Positions 7,713 through 17,400 of a stretch of 64,000 nucleotides of DNA are shown here, piece after piece. The DNA comes from Bacteroidales bacterium Phil6. GTDB lineage: Bacteria > Bacteroidota > Bacteroidia > Bacteroidales > F082. The stretch spans positions 1 to 64,000 of the forward strand of contig NWBN01000002.1 in assembly GCA_002633315.1 (NCBI GenBank), read 5' to 3'. The notes below the pieces were generated by a model. The model made no database searches and was not told the origin of the DNA. It worked only from the letters and a program-made list of their open reading frames with translations. The stretch's first letter is position 1, and the number at the start of each line of letters is the position of its first letter. The position numbers were made by a program, and so were the translations under genes.

Positions 7713-8156
7713 ATGAAAAAGTATGTGTTATTACTTGCGGTGGTGTTTTGTTGCAGATTGGCTTATGCAGAAAACTTGGAAAAGTTTTTGAACAGTTTTT
7801 CAGATAAAACCGGTGTGGAAAAGGTAAAGATAGGTCCTCTGGTTATGAAAACATCCGGTATTTTTACAGAAACAATGGGGATTAGCAGCATTGAGATATT
7901 AGATTTGTCGGAGTGTCGCGATGATGTAAAGGAAAATTTCCGAAACGGTTTACGCACAATAAAAGATTCCAAATATGAGCCTTTGCTTGTCGTGAAAGAC
8001 GATAATGAAATAGTTCGAATCCTGATACGGACAAAAAAAGATGTTATTCAGGAATTGGTGATCGCAACTTACGACGAAGAGGATCTGGTTTTGATACGCA
8101 TAAAAGGCAAAATAAATCTTGAAGACGTAGAAAAAATAATAGAAGAGAATCGATAA
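7713..8156 (+). CDS. DUF4252-type exported protein (first copy)
   Basis: A 147-residue protein with a signal peptide (MKKYVLLLAVVFCCRLAYA). The mature part matches the Bacteroidetes DUF4252 family: an N-terminal FLNSFSDKTGVEKVKI segment, a central ISSIEILDLSEC and the RTKKDVIQELVIATYDEEDLV segment. The function of the family is unknown; such genes are commonly found beside ECF sigma factors, as here. It is preceded by a strong Shine-Dalgarno and its stop overlaps the sigma factor start by one base (TAATG), so the two are translationally coupled. A second DUF4252 gene ends the operon. Inference: an envelope sensor or target of the sigma/anti-sigma pair. Confidence 0.75.
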   Translation: MKKYVLLLAVVFCCRLAYAENLEKFLNSFSDKTGVEKVKIGPLVMKTSGIFTETMGISSIEILDLSECRDDVKENFRNGLRTIKDSKYEPLLVVKDDNEIVRILIRTKKDVIQELVIATYDEEDLVLIRIKGKINLEDVEKIIEENR

Positions 8157-8665
8157 TGGATGTGGAAAACTTCAAACGCAAATTCTTGCCTTTGCATGCC
8201 AAATTATTCCGTATAGCCTTTATTATGGTGGAAAACAAAGAAGATGCAGAAGATATTTTACAAGATGTATATTTTAAACTTTGGACAAAACGGGATGAAT
8301 TGGATGTTGTCAAAACTCCGGAAGCATTTTGCGTAACGCTGGTAAAGAATGCCTGTCTTGATTTCATACGCTCTGCCCGTCGGTCGTATGACGCCGTTGA
8401 TGCAGGTATAATAGATGTCCTTATTGAAGACACTACGCCTGAACAGGAAACCGAGATTCACGATAAAGTTGTACGAGTGCAGGAACTGATAAATCGTTTA
8501 CCTCAAAACCAACGGCAAATATTGCGTCTGCGAAGTATTGATGATTGTACGATGGAAGAAATTGAACAAATAACAGGATTGACCGCAGTGAACATACGTG
8601 TATTGCTCACACGGGCACGAAAAACATTACGTGAACAAATAAAACTATTGTATGGACAAGAATAA
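8156..8665 (+). CDS. RNA polymerase sigma factor, ECF subfamily
   Basis: 169 residues, the normal ECF length. Region 2 (about 10-75) contains ENKEDAEDILQDVYFKLWTK, the core-binding and -10 recognition helix, followed by CVTLVKNACLDFIRS. Region 4 (about 105-160) contains LPQNQRQILRLRSIDDCTME and the recognition helix around GLTAVNIRVLLTRARKTLRE. It directs polymerase to a stress or envelope regulon. Its start overlaps the upstream DUF4252 stop and its last codons overlap the start of the membrane anti-sigma gene, giving a tightly coupled unit. The activating signal is unknown. Confidence 0.92.
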   Translation: MDVENFKRKFLPLHAKLFRIAFIMVENKEDAEDILQDVYFKLWTKRDELDVVKTPEAFCVTLVKNACLDFIRSARRSYDAVDAGIIDVLIEDTTPEQETEIHDKVVRVQELINRLPQNQRQILRLRSIDDCTMEEIEQITGLTAVNIRVLLTRARKTLREQIKLLYGQE

Positions 8666-9056
8666 TAGAAATATGGAAAACTTGGATGAGTTACTTGACA
8701 AAACGCTTGCGGCAGAACAAGAATTGCCGGAAGGCTTGTCTGAGCGTTTGGAAAAGCAAATCGACACATGGGCAAAGGCAGAGAGACAACAAAAACAATT
8801 GGTTACTCGTCGTTGGATATACTGGGTAAGCGGAATTGCCGCAACTATATTGCTGACTATAGGTATTTTCCGTTATGATGCTTATGAAAAAGAGCAAAAA
8901 ACAAATGCCCGTGAGTTAGCCGATGCCACAATAACAGCCCAAAATGCCTTGCAACTCTTTTTCAGCAATTTTAATAAAGGTATTATGCAAATGGATAATG
9001 TAAACCGAAAGGTGGATAAAGTAAATGAATTATTAATCGAAAAATTAAATTATTGA
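8652..9056 (+). CDS. Putative membrane anti-sigma factor
   Basis: A 134-residue protein with an N-terminal cytoplasmic part of about 52 residues (acidic and glutamine-rich), one membrane helix (about 55-73, WIYWVSGIAATILLTIGIF) and a periplasmic tail predicted to be helical. The topology and the position, overlapping the 3' end of the ECF sigma gene, fit an anti-sigma factor. No Zn-binding HxxxCxxC motif is present. The stop overlaps the start region of the next DUF4252 gene. The role is inferred from context rather than from a conserved domain. Confidence 0.65.
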   Translation: MDKNNRNMENLDELLDKTLAAEQELPEGLSERLEKQIDTWAKAERQQKQLVTRRWIYWVSGIAATILLTIGIFRYDAYEKEQKTNARELADATITAQNALQLFFSNFNKGIMQMDNVNRKVDKVNELLIEKLNY

Positions 9057-9058
9057 AT

Positions 9059-9544
9059 ATGAAAAATTTTAGCACAACAAAATTAGTGATGGCAATATTG
9101 CTTTTTGTTTTTGGAACATTTGTTTGTCAGGCACAGGACAATTTTTTTGAAAAATACGAAGACATGGACGGTGTGACGGTTGTAAGCATTTCTCCGGAAA
9201 TGTTACAAATAATGTGTTCTATGAAAACAGATGAAGATGGTTTGGATTTAGCAGAAATGGAAATCACAGGAATGCAGATTTTATCAACCGAACGTAAGGA
9301 TATACGTGACCAGATGAAAACTGACTTTTCAAAAATGATAGATATGACGGATTATAAAGAAATAATGCGTATAAAAGATGATGAAAGTAATGTGGTTTTT
9401 TATATACTGCAGGAAGGAGATATAATAAATAAAATGATTATGCTGGCAGAGGAACAAGATGAATGCACTATTATCATTTTGTCTGGAAATTTTACAATGC
9501 AAGTAACAATGCAAGTAGCGAAAAGCATGACAGGTACAAATTGA
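9059..9544 (+). CDS. DUF4252-type exported protein (second copy)
   Basis: 161 residues with a signal peptide (MKNFSTTKLVMAILLFVFG, cleavage near CQAQD). The mature part follows the same DUF4252 pattern as the gene at 7713: FFEKYEDMDGVTVVSISPEM at the N-terminus, ITGMQILSTE in the middle and ESNVVFYILQEGDIINKMIM later. It is diverged from the first copy, so this is an old duplication rather than a recent one. The ATG at 9059 is preferred over an in-frame TTG at 9053. It is the last gene of the sigma operon. No enzymatic motif is visible. Confidence 0.7.
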   Translation: MKNFSTTKLVMAILLFVFGTFVCQAQDNFFEKYEDMDGVTVVSISPEMLQIMCSMKTDEDGLDLAEMEITGMQILSTERKDIRDQMKTDFSKMIDMTDYKEIMRIKDDESNVVFYILQEGDIINKMIMLAEEQDECTIIILSGNFTMQVTMQVAKSMTGTN

Positions 9545-9946
9545 CATCGAGTTAAATGAATATGAAGACCGGGTCGGAAATGAATCCGGCTCAGCCTTTT
9601 CCCATAAAAAAATATGTAAAAATAATTTATCGAAATTGTTTCTTATTATCAGCAGGATAAAATACCATTGGTATCCTGAAGTCTTAAGATTCCCTCATAA
9701 CACTTTGAAAATCAAGATTATATATACATAAATCGAGAAGATGGCTTGCAAATTTATGTATTGATAATGAATTATTTACAGCAATTATCGGTACAAATGA
9801 TTTTTTATCCCAATTAATAAAAGAATTATTATAAACAAATTAAGACGCCATGATATGACGTCTATTCAAAATAAAATGCAAACGGTTATTTATTACTAAA
9901 AAACATTTTGTTGTGTAACAAAGTAATAAAGAAGCTTAAACGAACC
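9545..9946. other. Convergent intergenic region with two weak hairpins
   Basis: About 400 bases between genes that point at each other. A short hairpin at 9569-9589 (CCGG..CCGG core) is followed by CTTTT and may end the sigma operon. A near-perfect inverted repeat at 9843-9863 (AGACG / CGTCT with CAT / ATG inside) may stop bcp read-through. An open stretch near 9720-9834 encodes about 36 codons without a start; it could be a gene remnant or chance. Confidence 0.4.
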
Positions 9947-10399
9947 TTATTTCAATTCGAGAATCTGTTTAGCTGCATCTTTAGTGTTCACATTGGTAAT
10001 GATATTTTCCACAGTACCATCCGGAGCGAGGATAAAAGTAGTCCTGACAACACCGAAACAAGTTTTGCCACACATCTTTTTCTCACCCCAGACACCGAAA
10101 TACTCGATAAGATTCTTATCCGGGTCTGAAATCAACGGGAAGTTAAGATTTTGTTTAGCAATAAAGTTTTGATGTGATTTTGCCGAGTCTTTGCTGACGC
10201 CCACCACGGCATAACCGGCATCTTTAAGGTCATCGAGTCCGTCGCGCAAGGAACATGCCTCGGCAGTACAGCCCGGAGTACTGTCTTTAGGATAAAAATA
10301 CAATATTATTTTCTTCCCTCCGAAGTCACTAATTTTCACTTCTTTACCATTTTGGTCCAATCCCAAGACCTCAGGTGCTTTATCTCCGATTTTCAACAT
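9947..10399 (-). CDS. bcp: Thioredoxin-dependent thiol peroxidase (PrxQ/Bcp)
   Basis: Reduces hydrogen peroxide and organic peroxides using thioredoxin; cytoplasmic. The 150-residue length is typical. The active-site block FYPKDSTPGCTAEACSLRDG (about 36-55) shows the peroxidatic Cys (PGCT) and the resolving Cys five residues later, as in the PrxQ/Bcp type. FPLISDPDKNLIEYFGVW and the TTFILAPDGTVENI segment complete the fold. No clear promoter of the consensus type was found upstream, and the gene lies alone between convergent and co-directional neighbours. Confidence 0.93.
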   Translation of the reverse strand: MLKIGDKAPEVLGLDQNGKEVKISDFGGKKIILYFYPKDSTPGCTAEACSLRDGLDDLKDAGYAVVGVSKDSAKSHQNFIAKQNLNFPLISDPDKNLIEYFGVWGEKKMCGKTCFGVVRTTFILAPDGTVENIITNVNTKDAAKQILELK

Positions 10400-10464
10400 A
10401 AATTAGTTTTTTAAATTCTACATATAATAGATTATCTGTTTTACATATAATAACACCAATAAGT

Positions 10465-11865
10465 TTAAAAAATATAGTTAAATCCAATATAAAACTTCAA
10501 TCCATTGCCATCATGTTCATTAAGAGCGTGCGCACATTCGGCCGACACCACAAAACTGCGGTTCATAATGACTTTCAAGCCGGCGCCCATTGAAGTGTGC
10601 AAAGACTCTCTTTCTCTGGTATATAACAGATTTTCAACAATTTCAGAAGAATTTTCATCTAAACCGACAAAAGCATTTTCTTGTTCATGAAGTCTATAAT
10701 CCTTAATAACCATGCCGGCATCGAACAGGAGATTACAGCCGATAATCCAGTTTTGATTGATAAACTTAAACCTCAAAGCCCTATAACGCAGTTCTGTATT
10801 CAACCAACCCACACCTGCACCAATAACGCTATTACGATTGATGCCTCTTATCGAGGTGATGCCGCCAAGAACCTCTGTAATCATTTTTTTATAAAACATG
10901 GTATTCAGGTTAGAGACAGCATAAAACGGAATGTTTCCTGCAAGAACACTTTGTACACCAAGACGATAGGCAAAAGTCAGATGGTCATTATATACGGGAA
11001 TATAATGTTGCAAAATCATGGTAAGAGTAAGATAACTGTAATTCTCTTTATCTATAATATCAGGAGCTGCTGTCAAAGTACCTTCTACATACAAGCCTTT
11101 GGCAGGGTCGCTTTCATTATCACGGGTATCATAAATCAAGCCAAGACGCAACTGTGTCACAGAACCTCCATCTTTCTCATTATCTTTTATCAAACCTGTC
11201 TTACAATACAATTCATACAAACTTATCTGGTTTTCAATTCCATTCAATCTCACCGTATCTATTTTAATATTATAAAACGCGATACCCGCAGCATAATACA
11301 GATTATCAACAAAACCTATGGGATATCTGAAACCGGTAACCACTCTGATTTGCCGACGGTAAAAATTATACAGAAAAGAAGAAACAGACGGGTCATCGAC
11401 AATCTGAACAGGAGAGTCCTGATCCAAAGGATTGACATAAGACAGATAAGCATTATCAATAAAAGGAGCAGCATACCCGTTGAATCCATAGAACTCATAC
11501 TTTTTGTCGGTGAGATATGCCACATCCAAAAACAGTTTCGATTTAGGAATAACATTGCCAAAGTCGCCATAAAACCTGAGAATACTGGAGCCTTTGGTAT
11601 ATGTCGATGCCTCGAAATTCATTTTAAAATCATACTTAGGGTAATTCTTGCCATTACCATAATTAAAGATATCCGTTGTGACACCATATTGGAATCCGAG
11701 GTCAGAGTCGAAACCGACAACAGGAAGAGGACCAAAGACCCAACCTGTCTTTATAATCTCGCCTTTCTCATTATATTTCTTTTCCTTTTTCTTCCCTTCG
11801 CGATTTTGAGCATAGCTTACTGTCAACAAAGACAAAGCAATAAAGAAAAACAATATTTTTTTCAT
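10465..11865 (-). CDS. Outer-membrane barrel protein, Omp85/D15 surface-antigen type
   Basis: 466 residues with a signal peptide (MKKILFFFIALSLLTVSYAQ), a basic spacer (EGKKKEKKY) and then a series of amphipathic beta strands ending in Phe (FYIGFNYIF), the signature of an outer-membrane barrel. LRLGLIYDTRDNESDPAKGL matches the D15/BamA-type motif in which a strand is followed by Asp-Thr-Arg-Asp and a Pro-x-x-Gly turn. No POTRA domains precede the barrel, so it is not BamA or TamA. It lies 18 bases after tdk and is probably co-transcribed with it. The transported substrate is unknown. A long antisense reading frame lies on the other strand and is not believed. Confidence 0.72.
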   Translation of the reverse strand: MKKILFFFIALSLLTVSYAQNREGKKKEKKYNEKGEIIKTGWVFGPLPVVGFDSDLGFQYGVTTDIFNYGNGKNYPKYDFKMNFEASTYTKGSSILRFYGDFGNVIPKSKLFLDVAYLTDKKYEFYGFNGYAAPFIDNAYLSYVNPLDQDSPVQIVDDPSVSSFLYNFYRRQIRVVTGFRYPIGFVDNLYYAAGIAFYNIKIDTVRLNGIENQISLYELYCKTGLIKDNEKDGGSVTQLRLGLIYDTRDNESDPAKGLYVEGTLTAAPDIIDKENYSYLTLTMILQHYIPVYNDHLTFAYRLGVQSVLAGNIPFYAVSNLNTMFYKKMITEVLGGITSIRGINRNSVIGAGVGWLNTELRYRALRFKFINQNWIIGCNLLFDAGMVIKDYRLHEQENAFVGLDENSSEIVENLLYTRERESLHTSMGAGLKVIMNRSFVVSAECAHALNEHDGNGLKFYIGFNYIF

Positions 11866-11883
11866 AATTCAGACATTTTTATA

Positions 11884-12468
11884 TTATTCATTCCCTTCAC
11901 GAAGAGCCTTATTATAGCAACTCCTACAAAGAGGTTCATAAGTATCTGTTTCTCCGAGCATTACAAGTTTATCCACTTTCACTGTACGGTGAGAATACTG
12001 AGCAAGACCACCGCAGCGCATACAGATGGCATGTACCTTACTTACATCTTCTGCCACTGCCATGAGAGCGGGCATAGGTCCGAAAGGCTTACCGGTATAA
12101 TCCATGTCAAGTCCGGCGACAATAACTCTAACGCCCTGGTTTGCAAGCGTCTGACACACATTGACAAGTTCATCGTCAAAAAACTGAGCCTCATCTATGC
12201 CAATAACATCAACATCATTGGAATAAAATAATATTTGTGAAGCACTTTCAACAACAATAGAATGCAAAGACGATTCATTATGCGAGACGACATCTTCGTC
12301 ACTGTAACGGATATCGATACTCGGTTTGAAAGTCTCAACTTTCAATTTGGCAATACGGGCACGATTCAGCCTGCGAATCAACTCTTCGGTCTTGCCTGAA
12401 AACATCGACCCACACACCACTTCTATCCAACCTTGTGTCCTGTTACGATAATCTTTTTCAAGAAACAT
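11884..12468 (-). CDS. tdk: Thymidine kinase (type II)
   Basis: Phosphorylates thymidine in the salvage pathway, cytoplasm. The 194-residue protein has the P-loop [14 protein letters not shown] (about 15-28), the DEAQFF segment (about 95-100) that carries the catalytic acid region, GLDMDY (about 124) and a structural zinc site built from CMRCG and CRSCYNK near the C-terminus. The start at 12468 is chosen over an upstream ATG because the promoter's -7 box (12508-12515) puts transcription at about 12502. The gene is divergent from an acidic protein and is followed by the barrel protein gene. Confidence 0.94.
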   Translation of the reverse strand: MFLEKDYRNRTQGWIEVVCGSMFSGKTEELIRRLNRARIAKLKVETFKPSIDIRYSDEDVVSHNESSLHSIVVESASQILFYSNDVDVIGIDEAQFFDDELVNVCQTLANQGVRVIVAGLDMDYTGKPFGPMPALMAVAEDVSKVHAICMRCGGLAQYSHRTVKVDKLVMLGETDTYEPLCRSCYNKALREGNE

Positions 12469-12490
12469 GATTACGTATCCGTTTTTTTTA

Positions 12491-12536
12491 TAATTTTGTT
12501 CAGTCCACAAAATTAAAAAAATATTTCAATGAACAA
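12491..12536. promoter_or_regulatory. Opposed -7 boxes shared by tdk (-) and the acidic-protein gene (+)
   Basis: Plus strand: TAATTTTG at 12491-12498, start near 12504. Minus strand: TAATTTTG read at 12508-12515 with TTG at 12534-12536 (18-base spacing), start near 12502. Each promoter occupies the other gene's first transcribed bases, so the two polymerases should exclude each other. Confidence 0.6.
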
Positions 12537-13461
12537 CACAAGCATGCAGGAAAATAATGGTTTGCCACAACTGAAATCTCTGCTCAGCCGCATGATGGCA
12601 CAAGTTGACTTTATGATACGTAACGACAGACCTATCAGTCAGTTAGACATAGACGTCATGATGGAAAAGACAAGAGAGTTTTATGATGTCTTATGTTGTA
12701 TAAACGGCAATAAATGGAATACTCCAGGAGCTGTTTGGTCGGTAAAAAAAGACAATGATGCTTCAACTATTAATGAACATGACAATGATGAAATCTCGCA
12801 AAACGAGAAAGAGGAAAGCCATTATTATTCTCTTGACGACATTGACGAAGATGAGTCGGTTGAAGACGAAAAAGAACCGGATGAGAAAGATAATGATATC
12901 ATCTTCGAATGGAATGAAGAGAAGGAAGAACAAGAGGAAAACAACAACGTATCGTTGAAAACTGAAGAAGAAGCAGGGAATAATGATACGGAAGAGACGA
13001 CTAATACAATGGTGGATGAGCTTGGGATGAAGGAAGAGAGCAAGAAGACGACAGAGGCGTGGGGCGAGGAAAACCAAAAAACAACAGAAAATCCCATCAT
13101 CGAAGAGCATGAGATAAAAATAGAGATATCAACAGAAAATCCCGCTGTCGAGGCAACACAACATGTAACAATTGGCGATATCTTGGAAAAACAACCGGAC
13201 AACAGCATTGCATCACAACTACAACGCAAGACCATCAATGACTTACGTACTGCAATAGGCATTAACGAGAGATTCCTGTTCCTTAACGACCTGTTCAAAG
13301 GAAGTATGGAGAAATACAACAAATCTCTAAGTGTCTTGAATGAGATCAACAATCTCGATGGAGCGATAATTTACATGCATGAGTTACAGGTTGAGCTGCA
13401 ATGGGATGAAAACTCATTGGCATACAAGAAGTTAATGAATTTAGTGGAAAGAAGGTTTTAA
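12529..13461 (+). CDS. Conserved Bacteroidetes protein with acidic linker
   Basis: 310 residues, no signal peptide or membrane segment. An N-terminal helical part (about 1-65: SLLSRMMAQVDFMIRNDRPI, FYDVLCCING) is followed by a very acidic low-complexity stretch (about 80-215, mostly Glu, Asp, Asn, Lys, Thr) and a conserved C-terminal helical domain (about 225-310: LRTAIGINERFLFLNDLFKG, INNLDGAIIYMHELQVELQW, ending in VERRF). This C-terminal domain recurs in Bacteroidetes proteins of unknown function. The gene is 11 bases upstream of rsmI and shares its promoter with tdk in opposite orientation. The acidic linker may tether the two ends or bind a basic or nucleic-acid partner; that is inference. 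Confidence 0.72.
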   Translation: MNNTSMQENNGLPQLKSLLSRMMAQVDFMIRNDRPISQLDIDVMMEKTREFYDVLCCINGNKWNTPGAVWSVKKDNDASTINEHDNDEISQNEKEESHYYSLDDIDEDESVEDEKEPDEKDNDIIFEWNEEKEEQEENNNVSLKTEEEAGNNDTEETTNTMVDELGMKEESKKTTEAWGEENQKTTENPIIEEHEIKIEISTENPAVEATQHVTIGDILEKQPDNSIASQLQRKTINDLRTAIGINERFLFLNDLFKGSMEKYNKSLSVLNEINNLDGAIIYMHELQVELQWDENSLAYKKLMNLVERRF

Positions 13462-13472
13462 AAGACTGACAA

Positions 13473-14147
13473 ATGAAACTGTATCTTGTACCTACTCCTA
13501 TCGGAAATCTTGAAGATATCACATTAAGAGCATTGCGCATCTTACGTGACGAGGTAGATACTATATTAGCCGAAGACACGAGGACAAGTGGCAATTTGCT
13601 GAAGCACTATAACATTAGCAAAAGGATGCAGGCATTTCATCTCAACAACGAGCATCAACAGGTAGGAGCACTTGCCGAACGCATAGCTGCAGGCGAGAGA
13701 ATGGCACTTGTCACCGATGCCGGCACTCCTGCCATCTCAGATCCGGGCTTTCTTCTTGTACGCGAATGTCTGCGTCTCGGTGTCGAAGTAGAGTGCCTTC
13801 CCGGTGCTACGGCATTCGTGCCGGCTCTTGTCAACTCCGGTCTTGCAGCAGACCATTTTATTTTTGAAGGCTTCCTCCCACATAAAAAAGGAAGACAGAC
13901 TAAAATAAACGAAATAGTAAAATACTCTTATACCACTATATTGTACGAATCGCCTTTCAGACTGTTGAAAACATTGCAGCAGCTTTCAGAAACGGCAGGA
14001 CCGGACCGCCACGTCGCCGTGGCACGAGAACTTACCAAGATACATGAAGAAAATGTCAGAGGCACATTGTCAGAAGTCATAGAGTATTTTTCCAAAAAAG
14101 AAATAAAAGGTGAAATCGTCATCGTTCTTGAAGGAGCCAACCAATAA
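13473..14147 (+). CDS. rsmI: 16S rRNA (cytidine-1402 2'-O)-methyltransferase
   Basis: Methylates the ribose of C1402 in the decoding centre of 16S rRNA with S-adenosylmethionine. 224 residues of the tetrapyrrole-methylase fold: the start LYLVPTPIGNLEDITLRALR, AEDTRTSGNLL, VTDAGTPAISDPGFLLVREC (the SAM-site glycine-rich loop) and PGATAFVPALVNSGL are all present. It is somewhat short (about 224 compared with 280 residues in E. coli), missing part of the C-terminal extension, as is common in Bacteroidetes. It is co-transcribed with the acidic protein upstream. Confidence 0.93.
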   Translation: MKLYLVPTPIGNLEDITLRALRILRDEVDTILAEDTRTSGNLLKHYNISKRMQAFHLNNEHQQVGALAERIAAGERMALVTDAGTPAISDPGFLLVRECLRLGVEVECLPGATAFVPALVNSGLAADHFIFEGFLPHKKGRQTKINEIVKYSYTTILYESPFRLLKTLQQLSETAGPDRHVAVARELTKIHEENVRGTLSEVIEYFSKKEIKGEIVIVLEGANQ

Positions 14148-14469
14148 ACAACGACTTTAATAATACCGAAAATACCAAGTATTGATTCTCAAAGTTTTTA
14201 GCTGTCATCTATTTCACTTTGTACGGTTATTTTCAATAATTTCATCGCTTTCACAGCGACAAAAGCAGAGTTTGAAAATTTATGTTTTAAACATTGAAAA
14301 GTCATAAACTACATTGTAAAAACAACAATTGATAATTGGCTGTCAACCTAATTTGAGAAACAAAACTTTTTTTAGCCAAAGACAAACCATAATTTAACCT
14401 GTTATTATTAATTCAACTCAATTTCATTAAACATTTTACGTTAATTTTGCAGTAAAAAACACATTGGTC
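14148..14469. other. Intergenic region upstream of the macroglobulin gene
   Basis: About 320 AT-rich bases. A -7 box TAATTTTG at 14442-14449, 21 bases before the ATG at 14470, is the likely promoter of the macroglobulin gene; no good TTG -33 element is seen. Nothing else is recognisable. Confidence 0.5.
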
Positions 14470-17400
14470 ATGAAATTTAAAATATTGTCATTATTTATTT
14501 TTATGTGCATAATAAGTACTTCCAACGCTCAATCTTATAATGATTTATGGAAAAAGATAGACAGTTGTCTTAATAACAATCTTCCAAAATCCGCTGAAAA
14601 ATATTTAGATGAGATACAAAACATTGCATCAAAAGAAAACGACTATCATCAACTGTTGAAATGTATGCTGAAACGTTTTAAGGTTTTCGAACTGGATGAT
14701 GAACAACCCATCATAACGTCCATCAACTATGCAAAAAACCACTCGAAATCATTAAATGCAATCTCCAAAGCGCTGTCAGATATCACCATTGCCGAGATGT
14801 ACAACAGTTATCTCATGCGTAATCAATATATTATCGATGGCAACAAGACAACCGGCAATTCAGATGACATCAGATTTTGGGACAAAAAAACTTTTCATAA
14901 AGAGATATTGAAAGAATATGAAAATGCTTTGAAAGAATCCGATGTTTTGAAAACTACGAACATAGACTTTCTCGACGGCATTTTAGATACTGTCGTCAAC
15001 AACACATTAGAGCCGACTCTGTACGACTATGTAATGCACAAATATATAAATTATTTAAAAAATAATATAAACAATGTTGACAATCAATATATTACCAACA
15101 TATTAAAATCAAATGACATAACAACAGCACTTCTGGATAATAATGACAATGAAATAAATACCATAATACACAATTATCAGGAATTAATAACATTCAACCG
15201 CAGTAATGACCATTACGATGCTGCAATATTCAATGAAACAGAATGTTTGAATTTTCTTTATAACCTTCTCGATGAAAGTCATTCAGATGAACATCTTGCA
15301 GCATTACAATCTTTAACAGACCGTTATTACAAAAACAATATTGCTCCGATAATCAAAGAACAAATCAATATACTTATAAAACAAATCAACAGCAACTCAG
15401 AAAAATACGGTAATAATTACATTAAAATAATGTCATTATGTAAAGAATTAAAAGAAAAATATCCTGACAGTGAAGAAACAAAAGGTATAGATGATTTAAT
15501 TGAAAACATAACAAGACCTGAACTTGGCATCGACATAGACAACATGTTGCTTCCCGGTAAAGATATAGCATTAGGATTGAACTACAGAAATATCGACAAT
15601 ATTCAATACAAGATTTATAAAATTAACGTAGAAGAATACTTCGAGATACCCAATCCTTCATTACTTGTCGAAAAATATAATTACTTCAATGACAGGAAAC
15701 CATATAAAGAAGGTACTATAAATCTTTTTAAAGAAGATGATTTCCGCGAACATTCGACATTAGAGGCTCTTCCTCCACTTGAAACAGGATTTTACTATAT
15801 TGTCTTCCTTCCCAATGGCAACTTCGACAAAAACAACATAAACAGTACTGTTCTGCAAGTCAGCAGATTAAGTTCTTATTTTTACAATGAAAATAATGGT
15901 ACGGTTTTCCGTGTTGTTGACAGATTGACAGGCAAGGCAATACAAGATGTTGATATACAATTATATACACAAGAATACGACTATAAGAAAAAGTCTTATG
16001 AAAAAAAATATATCGGTAATACGAAAACCGACAAAGAAGGTATTTTCATAACTGACAAGAATTGTTATGTCATCATGTCATTAAAGGGAGACACTCTTAT
16101 TTCAGAAAATTTGATTTACAATCGTCCCGAATATAAAAACAATCCTACGGAAAAGACTTATTTTTTCAGTGACAGGAGAGTGTTCAGACCCGGACAGACC
16201 ATTAAATTCAAAGGAGTGATGATTAATAATAAAGGTTCTGAAAAAGAACTCATAACCGGACGAGAAACAACAGTTGCAATGATTGGAGCCAATGGCGAAG
16301 TGATAACACGACAATCATATATAACAGACAGTTACGGAGCTTTCAACGGCAGTTTTGTCATTCCGGACAACATCATGAACGGTATGTTTATCATCAACAA
16401 TGAGAGCGGAAACCTTTCATTTACCGTAGCAGAATACAAAAGACCTACTTTTGAAGTGACTTTCAATGATTTAACAAGTCAATATTCCTTAAACGATGAA
16501 GTCAGTGTCGAAGGAAAAGTCATGACATATTCCGGTAGAGCCTGTGACGGCGTCAAAATATCATACACTGTTATCAGAGAGGTTATTTTACCATACAGAT
16601 TTGGAAGAATAATGCCTTTACCGGAAGAAGAACAGATAGCATTCGGTGAGACAACGGCTGACAAAAATGGAACTTTCAAAATAGACTTCAAACTCCTTCC
16701 CCAGACAACGGCTCTACCTCAAATGATGCCACAATTCATATACAAGATTTATGTCAACGCCACCGACAAAGCCGGCGAGACACAATCGGCAATAACCCAA
16801 ATATCAGCATCATACAGCAAAATAAGAATATTGTGTGACGTAAAAGAAAACATAGAAAAACACAATCTGAAAAATTATGAGATTGAGATTCTTAATAACG
16901 ACGGAAAGAAAACAAATGCCACTCTTTATCGTAAGATTTACCATATAAAAGACGGAAACAAGATACGTATTGACAATAAATATGACAGAAAGACATTATG
17001 CGAAGAACAGCTTGACAAGATGTTTCCCTTATATGATTATTATCCTGACAAGGAAGAAGAAATTCTTGTATATGAAGATGTCATAAAAGTCGATGGAAGT
17101 ATGGAAGCGTTGCCGGAAGCAATCGAAAACATGCAAGACGGACGTTATGTCATGAAATTGACTTCTGTAGAAGACAGTATAGCCACCATAAATGTTAACT
17201 TCATCCTTTACGACAAAGACAGCAGAAAGATGCCTTGTCATACTATTTTATGGGCAGAAAATGATGTAGTTACTGCGAAACCCGGACAGAAATTACAGTT
17301 TTTAACAGGTAGCTCATTTGAAAACAGTACTGTTTATTTAATGATACACCATGGTGAAGAATCGAGAATTAACAAAAGTGTCAAAGTCAGCAATTCAGTA

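Noticed and set aside
9720..9834. A 36-codon open stretch between the sigma operon and bcp
   Set aside because: There is no start codon or promoter and no recognised family; it could be a remnant but cannot be supported as a gene.
10681..12231. A long plus-strand open frame of 516 codons antisense to the barrel protein and tdk
   Set aside because: It lies entirely opposite two well-supported genes, has no recognisable domain and low-complexity Ile/Thr/Asn-rich composition, so it is a shadow of the minus-strand coding.
12825..13352. Minus-strand open frames opposite the acidic-linker protein
   Set aside because: Low-complexity Ser/Phe-rich translation is the mirror of the Glu/Asp-rich linker codons.
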